Assembly (NCBI RefSeq): GCF_001494595.1
Contig: NZ_LN929908.1
Location: 1,339,716 to 1,403,715 of the forward strand
DNA from: Mycobacterium sp. M26
GTDB taxonomy: Bacteria; Actinomycetota; Actinomycetes; Mycobacteriales; Mycobacteriaceae
Direction of reading: 5' to 3'
DNA length: 64,000 bases
Numbering within the stretch: the first letter of the stretch is position 1; each line of letters opens with the position of its first letter. Position numbers and translations under genes: made by a program. The notes beneath the pieces are model-generated. The model had not been told where the DNA came from, made no database searches, and saw only the letters and a list, made by a program, of their open reading frames with translations. Below are positions 38,118-47,250 of this stretch, in pieces.

Positions 38118-38410
38118 CCACAAATCCTGGTTGCGTCTACTTCGCGTTTCCTGGGAACAGAGCCAACTGACAGCATCTGTCCACCCAGAATTCACTTTGC
38201 TCGCAGGATGAGCTACCGCGGTCGTGTCGGTTTCGCAGGCTTCTGGCCTGCGTGAACGCCGCAAGCTGTCGTGACCGCGGAAGAAATGTCGTTGAGTCCG
38301 CGGGCAATTCGCTATGGTGTGACGGGCAGCACACGCTAACCCTGCGTCGTGCTGCCGCAAACTGGGCAAACGCCTTAGGTTGGCTAAGTGTCGAGGGAGT
38401 CCGACCGCTC
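38118..38410. other. Intergenic region before lipQ
   Basis: The 293 bases hold no convincing gene. TATGGT near 38310 with TTGAGT about 15 bases upstream is a possible promoter, and CTTAG-GTTGG-CTAAG near 38375 is a small inverted repeat just before the lipQ ribosome site (GAGGGAG). The base composition is less GC-rich than the flanking genes. Confidence 0.4.
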
Positions 38411-39619
38411 ATGAGCAGTCCGATCGAGCAGGTGGCCGCGCAGTGCACGCGCGCCTACCACACCGGTTCGTTGCTGCTCCGCGGTTCACCAGCGGCTGCG
38501 GGCTGGATACTCGGGTGGATCGCCGCCGAGTTCGCCCCACACGTGGTCACCGGACACGCCCTGTCGGCGGTCCCGTCGCCGCTGGAGAAAGTGGCCGCGG
38601 CGCTCGCGGTGCAGCGCGCCGACACCGTTCTGGACACCGCCCTGCGCGAGACGTTCGGGGACGCCTACGCCGACGGCGTGCATCACCCGCTGGAGCCCTA
38701 CTCGGCCCGCCGGCCCAACCTGACTGCGGTCCTCGAAGCCATGCGTCACCGGCGCCGCTATGCCGAGAAGACCACGAACATCTCCTACGGCCCCGGCGGA
38801 CGTAACCATCTGCTGGACGTGTGGCGCCGTCCTGACCTGCCCGAGGGCTATCGGGCCCCGGTCCTCATCCACGTCCCCGGTGGGGGATGGTCCATCAACG
38901 ACAAGCGCGGCCAGGGCTACCCCCTGATGACCCGGATGACCGAGCTCGGCTGGATCTGCGTGTCGGTCAACTACAGCCGAAGCCCCCGCAACGCCTGGCC
39001 CTCCCACATCGTCGACGTCAAGCGGGCGATCGCCTGGGTGCGCGCCAACATCGCCGACTACGGCGGCGACCCCGACTTCATCGCCATCACCGGCGGGTCA
39101 GCCGGCGGTCACCTGAGCTCACTGGCCGCACTGACCGCGGGCGACACCACGCTGCAGCCCGGCTTCGAGGACGCCGACACCAGCGTGCAGGCCGCGGCCC
39201 CGTACTACGGCGTCTACGACCTGACGAACGTCGACAACATGCACGGCCTGATGATGCCGCTGCTCGAACACGTCGTCATGCAGCAGCGGCTCGCTGATGA
39301 TCCGCAGCTGTTCCGCGATGCCTCGCCGATGTTCCGGACCCATCGCCACGCACCGCCGTTCTTCGTCCTGCACGGCGAGAACGACGCCGTCGTCCCAAAT
39401 TCGCAAGCCCGAGCCTTCTGCACGTCGCTGCGCGAGAGCGGCGCGCGCTCGGTGTCCTACGCCGAGCTGCCCAACGCCCATCACGCCTTCGACACCATCG
39501 CCACCCTGCGCTGCCAGCTGGCCTCCGAGGCGGTGGCCGCCTTCCTCGGCATCGTCTATGGCCGACATATCAACGCCCGCAAGCGTTCTCGGCGGCTGGT
39601 GGTCAGCTCGGCGAGCTGA
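38411..39619 (+). CDS. lipQ: LipQ-type carboxylesterase (alpha/beta hydrolase, HSL family)
   Basis: A 402-residue esterase of the hormone-sensitive-lipase group. The oxyanion motif is HVPGGGW (a variant of HGGG), the nucleophile Ser230 in GGSAGG, the acid Asp325 in HGENDAVVP and the base His358 in NAHHAFD. ATG 38411 has GAGGGAG about 11 bases upstream; the frame extends upstream to 38252 without conservation. It would hydrolyse short-chain acyl esters. Its position just before the acyltransferase operon matches Rv2485c. Its 3' end overlaps a convergent small membrane-protein gene by 17 bases. Confidence 0.85.
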   Translation: MSSPIEQVAAQCTRAYHTGSLLLRGSPAAAGWILGWIAAEFAPHVVTGHALSAVPSPLEKVAAALAVQRADTVLDTALRETFGDAYADGVHHPLEPYSARRPNLTAVLEAMRHRRRYAEKTTNISYGPGGRNHLLDVWRRPDLPEGYRAPVLIHVPGGGWSINDKRGQGYPLMTRMTELGWICVSVNYSRSPRNAWPSHIVDVKRAIAWVRANIADYGGDPDFIAITGGSAGGHLSSLAALTAGDTTLQPGFEDADTSVQAAAPYYGVYDLTNVDNMHGLMMPLLEHVVMQQRLADDPQLFRDASPMFRTHRHAPPFFVLHGENDAVVPNSQARAFCTSLRESGARSVSYAELPNAHHAFDTIATLRCQLASEAVAAFLGIVYGRHINARKRSRRLVVSSAS

Positions 39620-39905
39620 CCTCGTCCGGTCGCAGCAGCGGCACGGCTAGCCATACCACGATCAGCCAACCCAGTACCGCGACCGGGATGGCCCACATCC
39701 GGCGTACCGCCAGCGCATGTTGGCAGCGATCGACCGATCCGGCGAACTGCGCCTGAACTAGCTCGGCGCTGAAACCGCTGCCGCAGTTGATCTTTATGCC
39801 CCACGGGTCGTACTCCGGGAGGTACACCGGCCAGCGCAGCGCCAGCAGTCCGACCGTCAGCAGCACCGCCGCGGCGGCGGCCGCGAGCAGCCGGCCCGCG
39901 GTCAT
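39603..39905 (-). CDS. Small two-pass membrane protein, 100 aa
   Basis: Two transmembrane helices (LLAAAAAAVLLTVGLLAL near the N-terminus and WAIPVAVLGWLIVVWLAVPLL near the C-terminus) flank an outside loop with two cysteines (Cys41, Cys61) that may form a disulfide. ATG 39905 overlaps the stop of the upstream 74-aa gene as ATGA, so the two are translationally coupled. No family was recognised. Confidence 0.7.
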   Translation of the reverse strand: MTAGRLLAAAAAAVLLTVGLLALRWPVYLPEYDPWGIKINCGSGFSAELVQAQFAGSVDRCQHALAVRRMWAIPVAVLGWLIVVWLAVPLLRPDEVSSPS

Positions 39906-40126
39906 GTCATGCAGACATTCGCGAACAGCAGCACCGGCCAGGACACGATCGATCCGAGGAATGACACCACGAAATCCAGACCGTGCATCTGGTGGAGATG
40001 TTCGGTGTGGGTGGACGACCACACCAGACCGACGGCGAGGTAGGGGATTCCGAGCAGCAACCCGATCCCGATCAGTTCGGCGATCGTCAGCTTGTAACTC
40101 AGCACCTGGCGCAGTTTCGTCAACAT
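39902..40126 (-). CDS. Small membrane protein, 74 aa, paralogue of the divergent 86-aa protein
   Basis: The protein reads MLTKLRQVLSYKLTIAELIG, then two hydrophobic segments (GIGLLLGIPYLAVGLVW and VVSFLGSIVSWPVLLFANV). GGGAGGG lies just before ATG 40126. The N-terminal pattern L-x-K-L-R-x-V-L...E-L-I and the WPxLL ending recur in the divergent gene at 40225, so the two arose by duplication. Function unknown; it forms an operon with the 100-aa membrane protein. Confidence 0.7.
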   Translation of the reverse strand: MLTKLRQVLSYKLTIAELIGIGLLLGIPYLAVGLVWSSTHTEHLHQMHGLDFVVSFLGSIVSWPVLLFANVCMT

Positions 40127-40224
40127 CAGCCCTCCCGAGTGCGGTCAGGACGATCGTAGTCAGGACAGGTTCGGTTGCGGCCGGTTTGTGAGAAGCTATG
40201 TTCTCAGAAATTGAGGGAGGCCGG

Positions 40225-40485
40225 GTGGAAGCGTTGTTGGGCAAGCTGCGCCGGGTACTGAACCACGAAGTCAGCATCGAGCAGCTCATCGAGGTCGCGC
40301 TGTGGCTGGCCATCCCGCACCTGCTGATCGGGCTCACGTGGGCCTTCTTCCACGTCGAGCAGGTGCAGCAACTCAATGACCAGCTCGAGAAGATTCTGCC
40401 GGCCGGGGCCGAGGTGGCCTCCTACGTTTTGGCCGCGGTGCTGTGGCCGGCATTGCTCCTGTTGCCCCCGCTCTGCGTGGCCTGA
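40225..40485 (+). CDS. Small membrane protein, 86 aa, paralogue of the divergent 74-aa protein
   Basis: Starts VEALLGKLRRVLNHEVSIEQLI, followed by hydrophobic segments WLAIPHLLIGLTWAFF and VLAAVLWPALLLLPPL. GGGAGG stands 4 bases before GTG 40225; ATG 40198 is in frame but has no ribosome site and lies in the promoter zone (TATGTT at 40196). It aligns over its length with the divergent 74-aa protein. The WS/DGAT gene starts 117 bases downstream. Confidence 0.68.
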   Translation: MEALLGKLRRVLNHEVSIEQLIEVALWLAIPHLLIGLTWAFFHVEQVQQLNDQLEKILPAGAEVASYVLAAVLWPALLLLPPLCVA

Positions 40486-40602
40486 GGTCACAGACGACTC
40501 ACAATCCCCACCACCACCGGCGCGGGCCGACTAGCGTGGTTGGCGCGTTTCATGTCGGCCTTGTGGGTACAGGAGGGTGCTGGTGTCGATGAGGAGGGAT
40601 CG

Positions 40603-42072
40603 ATGAGCCGACCCGTCGACGAACTGGGCCCCCTGGACATGCTGCTGCATCGCGGTGAAGCCAACCCCCGCACCCGTTCCGGGATCATGGCGTTGGAGAT
40701 CCTGGACACGACCCCGGACTGGGACCGGTTCCGCGCCTGCTTCGAGAACGCCTCGCGCAAGGTCCTGCGGCTGCGTCAGCGCGTGGTGGTGCCTACGCTG
40801 CCTACCGCACCGGCCCGCTGGGTCGTCGACCCGGACTTCAATCTCGACTTCCACGTCCGCCGGGTCAGGGTGCCCGAGCCGGGCACCCTGCGCCAGGTGC
40901 TCGACCTCGCCGAGGTCAGTCTGCAGTCACCGCTGGACATCTCCCGGCCGCTGTGGACGGCCACCCTCGTCGAAGGTCTGGAAGGCGGCAAGGCCGCGAC
41001 CCTGCTGCACCTGAGTCACGCCGTCACCGACGGCGTCGGCGCCGCCGCGATGTTCGCCGAGATCTACGACCTGGAGCGCGAACCTCCGCCGCGGCCCGCG
41101 CCGCCCATGCCGGTGCCGCAGGACCTGACACCCAACGATCTGATGCGCGAAGGGCTCAACCAGATCCCGGGCGCTGTCGTCGGCGGGGTGCTCGGTGCGG
41201 TGGCCGGCGGGCTGTCGGTGATCGGACGCGTGGTGCGCAGTCCGGGCACCGCGGTCTTCGACGCGGTCGACTATGCGCGCTCGGGTCGACGGGTGATGGG
41301 CCGGGCCGCCGAGCCGTCGCCGCTGCTGCGCCGGCGCAGTCTGTCCTCTCGTAGTGAGGCCATCGAGATGCGGCTGGCCGACCTGCGGGCGGCCGCGCAC
41401 GCTGCCGGCGGATCGATCAACGACGCCTACCTCGCCGGGTTGTGCGGCGCGCTGCGGCTCTACCACGAGGCGCTCGGCGTCCCGGTGAACAGCCTGCCCA
41501 TGGCGGTCCCGGTGAGTCTGCGGGCCGAGGCCGACCCGGCCGGCGGCAACCGGTTCGCCGGGGTCAATCTGGCCGCTCCCATCGGTGTCGCCGACGCCGC
41601 GCTGCGGATCCAGAAGATCCGCAAGCAGATGACCTCGCGCCGGGAAGAGGCGGCCATCGACCTGATCGGCTCGGTGGCGCCGGTGCTCACCCTGCTGCCC
41701 GACGCCGTGCTCGAAGCGATGAGCGGGTCAGTGGTCGCCTCCGACGTCCAGGCCAGCAACGTTCCCGTCTACGCCGGCGACACCTACATCGCCGGGGCGA
41801 AAGTGTTGCGGCAGTTCGGACTTGGTCCACTCCCCGGTGTCGCGATGATGGTGGTGCTGGTATCCCGCGGCGGCTTTGTCACCGTGACCACCCGCTATGA
41901 CCGCGCATCGATCACCAACGAAGCCCTGTTCGCCCAATGCCTGCGACGCGGGTTCGACGAAGTGCTGGCGCTGGCCGGTGATCCGCCTCCGCGGGTGGTG
42001 CCGGCATCGTTTCCTGATTCCGCCGACGACTCGGCGTCCACCCCTGCGAGCGGATCGGTGGCTTACTCATGA
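40603..42072 (+). CDS. WS/DGAT-type wax ester synthase/diacylglycerol acyltransferase (Rv2484c type)
   Basis: A 489-residue acyltransferase that would form triacylglycerol or wax esters from acyl-CoA. The N-terminal SRPVDELGPLDMLLHRGE and the C-terminal NVPVYAGDTYIAGAKV / PLPGVAMMVVLVSRGG match the family. The active-site motif, normally HHxxxDG, reads SHAVTDG: the first His is Ser138, the catalytic His139 and Asp143-Gly144 are kept. ATG 40603 has GGAGGGA upstream; in-frame ATG 40540 is rejected. It overlaps plsC by 4 bases and so heads a glycerolipid operon. Confidence 0.88.
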   Translation: MSRPVDELGPLDMLLHRGEANPRTRSGIMALEILDTTPDWDRFRACFENASRKVLRLRQRVVVPTLPTAPARWVVDPDFNLDFHVRRVRVPEPGTLRQVLDLAEVSLQSPLDISRPLWTATLVEGLEGGKAATLLHLSHAVTDGVGAAAMFAEIYDLEREPPPRPAPPMPVPQDLTPNDLMREGLNQIPGAVVGGVLGAVAGGLSVIGRVVRSPGTAVFDAVDYARSGRRVMGRAAEPSPLLRRRSLSSRSEAIEMRLADLRAAAHAAGGSINDAYLAGLCGALRLYHEALGVPVNSLPMAVPVSLRAEADPAGGNRFAGVNLAAPIGVADAALRIQKIRKQMTSRREEAAIDLIGSVAPVLTLLPDAVLEAMSGSVVASDVQASNVPVYAGDTYIAGAKVLRQFGLGPLPGVAMMVVLVSRGGFVTVTTRYDRASITNEALFAQCLRRGFDEVLALAGDPPPRVVPASFPDSADDSASTPASGSVAYS

Positions 42073-43724
42073 GCGAGAAGAACATGCGCCTGCCCGGTTC
42101 GGTCGCCGAGGTGATGGCCAGCCCACCCGGCCCGAAGATCGGGGCGTTCTTCGATCTGGACGGCACCCTGGTGGCCGGCTTCACCGCGGTCATCCTGACC
42201 CGGGAACGGTTCCGCAGCCGCGACATGGGGATCGGCGAGCTGATCACGATGATCTCCGCCGGGCTCAACCATCAGCTGGGCCGACTGGAGTTCGAGGAAC
42301 TGATCACCAAAGCCTCCCAGGCCCTGCGCGGTCGTGCGCTGTCGGATCTGCACGAGATCGGTGAGCGGCTCTTCGTGCAGAAGATCGAAAAGCGGATCTA
42401 CCCCGAGATGCGCGAACTGGTGCACGCCCACATGGAACGCGGACACACTGTGGTGCTGAGTTCGTCGGCGCTGACTCTTCAGGTCGAGCCGGTGGCGCGC
42501 TTCCTGGGTATCGAGAACACGCTGACCAACCGCTTCGAGGTCGACGAGGACGACGTGCTCACCGGTGAGGTGGTCCGGCCCATCCTGTGGGGACCGGGGA
42601 AGGCCAACGCGGTGCAGAAGTTCGCCGCCGACAACGACATCGACCTCAAGAAGTCCTACTTCTATGCCGACGGCGACGAGGACGTCGCGCTGATGTACCT
42701 GGTGGGCAACCCGCGCCCGACCAACCCCGAGGGCAAGATGGCGGCCGTTGCTAGGCGCCGCGGCTGGCCGATCCTGCAGTTCAACAGCCGCGGCAGCGGC
42801 GGGGTGTTGGGCCAGGTACGCACGCTGCTCGGTGTCGGATCGCTGGTGCCCGCCGCCTACGGTGCCCTCGGCTGGGGTCTGCTGACCCGCAGCAGGCGCC
42901 GCGGCGTAAACTTCTTCACCACCGCATTCCCGAACATGTTGTTGGCGGCCAACGGGGTTCGGCTCAACGTGCTCGGCGAGGAGAACCTCACCAAGAAGCG
43001 GCCCGCGGTGTTCATCTTCAACCACCGCAACAACTTCGATCCGGTCATCTCCGCGGCCCTGCTCAAGGACAACTGGACCGGGGTGGGCAAGAAGGAGCTC
43101 GAAAGCGACCCTGTCATCGGCACATTGGGCAAACTGGTCGACACCGTCTTCATCGACCGGGAAGATCCCAAGGCTGCTGTCGAGTCGCTGCAACATGTCG
43201 AGGATCTGGTCAGCAAGGGGTTGTCGATCCTGATCGCGCCGGAAGGCACCCGGCTGGACACCCGCACCGTCGGCCCGTTCAAGAAGGGGCCGTTCCGGCT
43301 GGCGATGGCTGCCGGCGTGCCGATCGTGCCGATCGTGATCCGCAACGCCGAGGTGATCGCACCGCGTGATTCCTCGACGATGAGCCCGGGCACCGTCGAT
43401 GTGGTTGTCTATCCGCCGATTTCGGTGCAGGACTGGACGCTGGAGGACCTCCCGGACCGGATCGCCGCGGTACGTCAGCTCTACCTGGACACCCTCAAGG
43501 ACTGGCCGGAGGACACGCTGCCAGTACCGGACGTCTACAAGAAAACCCCCGGCAAGAAGGCTCCGGCTAAGAAGGCGCCCGCGGACAAGGCGGCCGCCAA
43601 GAAGGCTCCGGCCAAGAAAGCGGCGGCGAAGAAAGCTCCGGTGAAGAAGGCGGCGGCCAAGAAGGCGCCTGCCAAGAAGACTGCGGCACAGGGTGAGACG
43701 CCCACGGTCAGGGGACGGCGATGA
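42069..43724 (+). CDS. plsC: HAD phosphatase-like / PlsC acyltransferase fusion (Rv2483c type) with Lys/Ala-rich tail
   Basis: A 551-residue bifunctional-looking protein. Residues 24-260 are an HAD-IB hydrolase domain (DLDGT at 29-33, SSSAL, and a [10 protein letters not shown] motif). Residues 290-480 are a 1-acylglycerol-3-phosphate acyltransferase domain with NHRNNFD (His319, Asp324) and PEGTR (Glu392-Arg395). From residue 491 the protein ends in about ten [10 protein letters not shown] repeats like those in HupB and histone H1. The acyltransferase makes phosphatidate; the phosphatase half could act on the product or on another phosphoester. Overlaps plsB2 by 4 bases. Confidence 0.9.
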   Translation: MSEKNMRLPGSVAEVMASPPGPKIGAFFDLDGTLVAGFTAVILTRERFRSRDMGIGELITMISAGLNHQLGRLEFEELITKASQALRGRALSDLHEIGERLFVQKIEKRIYPEMRELVHAHMERGHTVVLSSSALTLQVEPVARFLGIENTLTNRFEVDEDDVLTGEVVRPILWGPGKANAVQKFAADNDIDLKKSYFYADGDEDVALMYLVGNPRPTNPEGKMAAVARRRGWPILQFNSRGSGGVLGQVRTLLGVGSLVPAAYGALGWGLLTRSRRRGVNFFTTAFPNMLLAANGVRLNVLGEENLTKKRPAVFIFNHRNNFDPVISAALLKDNWTGVGKKELESDPVIGTLGKLVDTVFIDREDPKAAVESLQHVEDLVSKGLSILIAPEGTRLDTRTVGPFKKGPFRLAMAAGVPIVPIVIRNAEVIAPRDSSTMSPGTVDVVVYPPISVQDWTLEDLPDRIAAVRQLYLDTLKDWPEDTLPVPDVYKKTPGKKAPAKKAPADKAAAKKAPAKKAAAKKAPVKKAAAKKAPAKKTAAQGETPTVRGRR

Positions 43725-46057
43725 CCTCCAGCGACCACTTGGCCGACTTCAGCACCACCGACGACGCGCTGGTGCTCGCCTCGGTGTCGTCCAAAGCCGA
43801 GTTCGATCTGCTGCATGACTGGCTGCACGCCCAGCGCCAAGCCCACCCCGACACCAAGGTCGAGGTGCTGCAGCTTCCCGCCGGCGATCCGCCCCCCGGG
43901 GTGGTGGCCCAGCTCGTCGAGGAACTCGCCGGCAGCGAGGACCGGCTGGTGGTTCCGGTGCGGGTGTTCTGGGTGCCCGGCGGACTGCCGACCCGGGTAA
44001 AAGTGGTCGGCTTGATCTCCGGTCGCGACACCTACCGGCCGCCGGAGATCCTGCAGCGCAGCATCCTTCGCAAGGATCCGTCCCGGGCCCGCATCGTCGC
44101 CGGTGAGCCGGCGAAGGTCTCCGAGCTGCGTCAGCAGTGGCAGGAGAACACCGTCGCCGAAAGTCCGCGGGACTTCGCCCGCTTCGTGCTGCGCCGGGCC
44201 ACCCTGGCCATCGAACGGATGGAACTGCGGCTGCTGGGCCCGGAGTACAAGTCGCCGCGGCTGATCACCGATGAGCTGATGGCGTCGTCGCGGTTCATGG
44301 AGGGGCTCGAGAAGATTCCCGGCGCCAGTCCCGCCAAGGCCGAGGAGATGCTCAACGAGCTGGCCACCGGTTGGAGCCGGTTCTCGGTCGACCTGATTCC
44401 GAACCTCGGACGTGCGATCTTCAGCCGGGGCTTCGACCCACGGATCGACTACGACCCGGCCGAGATCGAGTCGATGCGGCGCTCGCTGGAGGACCATCCG
44501 GCAGTTCTGCTGTGGTCGCACCGGTCCTACCTCGACGGTGTGATCGTGCCGGTGGCCATGCAGGAGAACAAACTTCCGCCGGCGCACACCTTCGCCGGGA
44601 TCAACCTGTCCTTCGGATTCATGGGCCCGTTGATGCGGCGGTCCGGGGTGATCTTCCTGCGCCGCAAGCTCGACGACCCGCTGTACAAGTACGTGCTGCG
44701 CCAGTTCGTCGGCTTCATTGTGCAGAAGCGGTTCAACCTGAGTTGGTCGATCGAGGGCACCCGGTCGCGCACCGGAAAGATGTTGCCGCCCAAGCTCGGT
44801 CTGCTGGCCTATGTCGCCGACGCCTACCTGGACGGCCGCAGCGAGGACATCCTGCTGCAGCCGGTGTCGATCAGCTTCGACCAGTTGCACGAGACCGCCG
44901 AGTACGCGGCCTACGCCCGCGGCGGGGAGAAGACGCCCGAAGGCGCGGAGTGGCTCTACAAGTTCATCAAGGCTCAGGGCGAACGCAACTACGGCAAGAT
45001 CTACGTGCGTTTCCCGGATGCGGTGTCGATGCGCCAGTACCTCGGGGAGCCGGGTGGGCCGGTCGGATCGGACCCGGCCGCCAAACGCCTTGCGCTGCAG
45101 AAGATGGCGTTCGAAGTCGCCTGGCGGATCCTGCGGGCCACCCCGATCAACGCCACCGGTCTGGTCTCGGCGCTGCTGCTCACCACCCGCGGGCGCGCGC
45201 TGACACTGCAGCAGTTGCACCACACCCTGCAGGACTCGCTGGACTATCTCGAGCGCAAGCAGAGCCCGATCACCAACTCCGCGTTGCGACTTCGCACCCC
45301 TGAAGGAGTGCGTGCGGCCGCTGACGCGCTGTCCAACGGCCACCCGGTGACCCGGGTCGACGGTGGCCATGAGCCGGTGTGGCGGATCGCTCCCGAGCAC
45401 GAGCATGAGGCGGCGTTCTACCGCAACTCGATTATCCATGCGTTCCTGGAGACCGCGATCGCCGAACTGGCGCTGGCCCACGCCGGCCGCGCGCCTGACG
45501 GGGATCGGGTGGCGGTGTTCTGGGAGCAGGCGATGCGGTTGCGCGATCTGCTGAAGTTCGACTTCTACTTCGCCGACTCCGCCGCGTTCCGTGAGCATCT
45601 CGCCGAGGAGCTCGCCTGGCAGGAGGATTGGGAGATCCAGGTCTCCGCGGGCGGCGACGCGGTGGACCGCCTGCTGCGGGCCAAGCAGCCGCTGATGGCA
45701 CACGCCATGCTGCGCCCGTTCTTCGAGGCCTACGAGATCGTCGCGGACGTGTTGTGTGACGCCCCGGCCGATATCGGCGAGAAGGAACTGTCCACCATCG
45801 CGCTCGGCGTCGGCGCCCAGTACGCCGCGCAGGGCCGGATCCGCAGCAATGAGTCGGTGTCGGCGCTGCTGTTCGCCACCGCTCGGCAGGTGGCCGCTGA
45901 TCAGAACCTGCTGGCCGCGGCCCCCGACCTGCGCGAGCGGCGGCAGGCCTTCCTGCACGAGCTGCGTGCCATCCTGGGTGACATGGACCGCATCCACGAA
46001 CTGTCGACCGAACAGTTCTACGCCCGTGAGCTGTCGGTGCGTGACCAGGCAGGCTGA
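43721..46057 (+). CDS. plsB2: Glycerol-3-phosphate 1-O-acyltransferase
   Basis: First committed step of glycerolipid synthesis: acyl-CoA plus glycerol-3-phosphate gives lysophosphatidate, at the membrane. The 778-residue length suits the large PlsB class. Block I is SHRSYLD (His267, Asp272), block III is [10 protein letters not shown] (Glu345, Arg348), and further blocks include [18 protein letters not shown] and [11 protein letters not shown]. The gene sits between plsC and the CopD-CtaG gene, overlapping each, and its stop lies inside the next coding frame. Confidence 0.92.
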   Translation: MTSSDHLADFSTTDDALVLASVSSKAEFDLLHDWLHAQRQAHPDTKVEVLQLPAGDPPPGVVAQLVEELAGSEDRLVVPVRVFWVPGGLPTRVKVVGLISGRDTYRPPEILQRSILRKDPSRARIVAGEPAKVSELRQQWQENTVAESPRDFARFVLRRATLAIERMELRLLGPEYKSPRLITDELMASSRFMEGLEKIPGASPAKAEEMLNELATGWSRFSVDLIPNLGRAIFSRGFDPRIDYDPAEIESMRRSLEDHPAVLLWSHRSYLDGVIVPVAMQENKLPPAHTFAGINLSFGFMGPLMRRSGVIFLRRKLDDPLYKYVLRQFVGFIVQKRFNLSWSIEGTRSRTGKMLPPKLGLLAYVADAYLDGRSEDILLQPVSISFDQLHETAEYAAYARGGEKTPEGAEWLYKFIKAQGERNYGKIYVRFPDAVSMRQYLGEPGGPVGSDPAAKRLALQKMAFEVAWRILRATPINATGLVSALLLTTRGRALTLQQLHHTLQDSLDYLERKQSPITNSALRLRTPEGVRAAADALSNGHPVTRVDGGHEPVWRIAPEHEHEAAFYRNSIIHAFLETAIAELALAHAGRAPDGDRVAVFWEQAMRLRDLLKFDFYFADSAAFREHLAEELAWQEDWEIQVSAGGDAVDRLLRAKQPLMAHAMLRPFFEAYEIVADVLCDAPADIGEKELSTIALGVGAQYAAQGRIRSNESVSALLFATARQVAADQNLLAAAPDLRERRQAFLHELRAILGDMDRIHELSTEQFYARELSVRDQAG

Positions 46058-47038
46058 TCGCAGCTCGGTGTGGCCGCTGCTGTCGGTGGTGGCACTGCTC
46101 GCCGGGACCATCGCCGCCGGTATCGGGGCGCTTGCGCTGGCCGACGCGCTGTCGGCGACGGGGCTGCCCGACCCGGGACCGGTGACCACCCTGGGCTTGC
46201 CGTTCGTGCGGGCGGCCGGTGAGATCGCCGCCGTCCTCGCCATCGGATCATTCCTGCTGGCAACGTTTTTCGTGCCGCCCCAGCAGACCGGCGTGCTCGA
46301 CGTCGCCGGCTACCGCGCGCTGCGTCTGGGCACCGTGGCGTCCGGGGTGTGGACGGTGTGCGCGGCGCTGCTGGTGCCGCTGACCATCTCCGACGTGTCG
46401 GGACAGCCGCTCAATGACCACCTTAACCCGGTGCAGCTGTGGGCGGTGACGAGCCTGGTGGATACCGCGAGTGCCTGGCGGTGGACGGCGTTCCTGGCGT
46501 TGATCGTCACCCTCGCCAGTTCGGCGGTACTGCGGTGGGGGTGGACGCCGTTCCTGCTGGCCGGATCGCTGATCACGTTGATCCCGTTGGGGCTCACCGG
46601 GCATTCATCGGCGGGCGGGTCGCACGACCTGGGTGCCAACAGCCTGCTGATCCATCTGGTGGCCGGCGCGTTGTGGGCCGGTGGGCTGCTGGCCCTGCTG
46701 GCCCACGCGATGCGCGGCGGCGAGTACGCCGATCTGGCGGCCCGACGCTTCTCGGCGGTGGCGCTGTGGTGCTTCGTGGCGATGGCGTGTTCCGGAGTCA
46801 TCAACGCCTTCATCAGGATTCGGGTCTCCGACCTGTTCACCACCGAGTACGGCGCGCTGATCCTCGCCAAGATCATCGCGCTCACCGCGCTGGCGGTGTT
46901 GGGCTGGCGGCAGCGCCGCACCGCGGTCGCGGCACTGCAGGCCGATCCGGAGAACCGGCGTCCGCTGATCCGGCTTGCCACTGTCGAGGCTCTGATCTTC
47001 GGGGCGACGTTCGGCATCGCGGTCGGGCTGGGGCGCAC

Positions 47039-47250
47039 CCCGCCACCCCCGCCGGTGAACGCCAACCCGTCGCCCACCGAGGTCGCGATCGGTTACGACC
47101 TGGCCGGCCCGCCAACGGTGGCGCGGATCCTGCTGGACTGGCGGCTCGCCCCCCCCGCCGGTGAACGCCAACCCGTCGCCCACCGAGGTCGCGATCGGTT
47201 ACGACCTGGCCGGCCCGCCAACGGTGGCGCGGATCCTGCTGGACTGGCGG
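47039..47250. repeat. 106-bp tandem duplication (104/106 identical)
   Basis: Positions 47039-47144 and 47145-47250 match at all but two positions (47040/47146 C to T, 47045/47151 A to C). The unit encodes PPVNANPSPTEVAIGYD...TVARILLDWR, the linker between the CopD and CtaG halves. A period of 106 is not divisible by three. Confidence 0.93.

Noticed and set aside
43539..43700. The KKAPA-coding repeats as a CRISPR or minisatellite array
   Set aside because: The units are short, imperfect and in frame inside plsC, with no spacers; they encode a protein tail.
43535..46243. A 902-codon minus-strand open frame
   Set aside because: It lies opposite plsB2 and the ends of its neighbours and has shadow-type composition; the plus-strand genes show clear family motifs.
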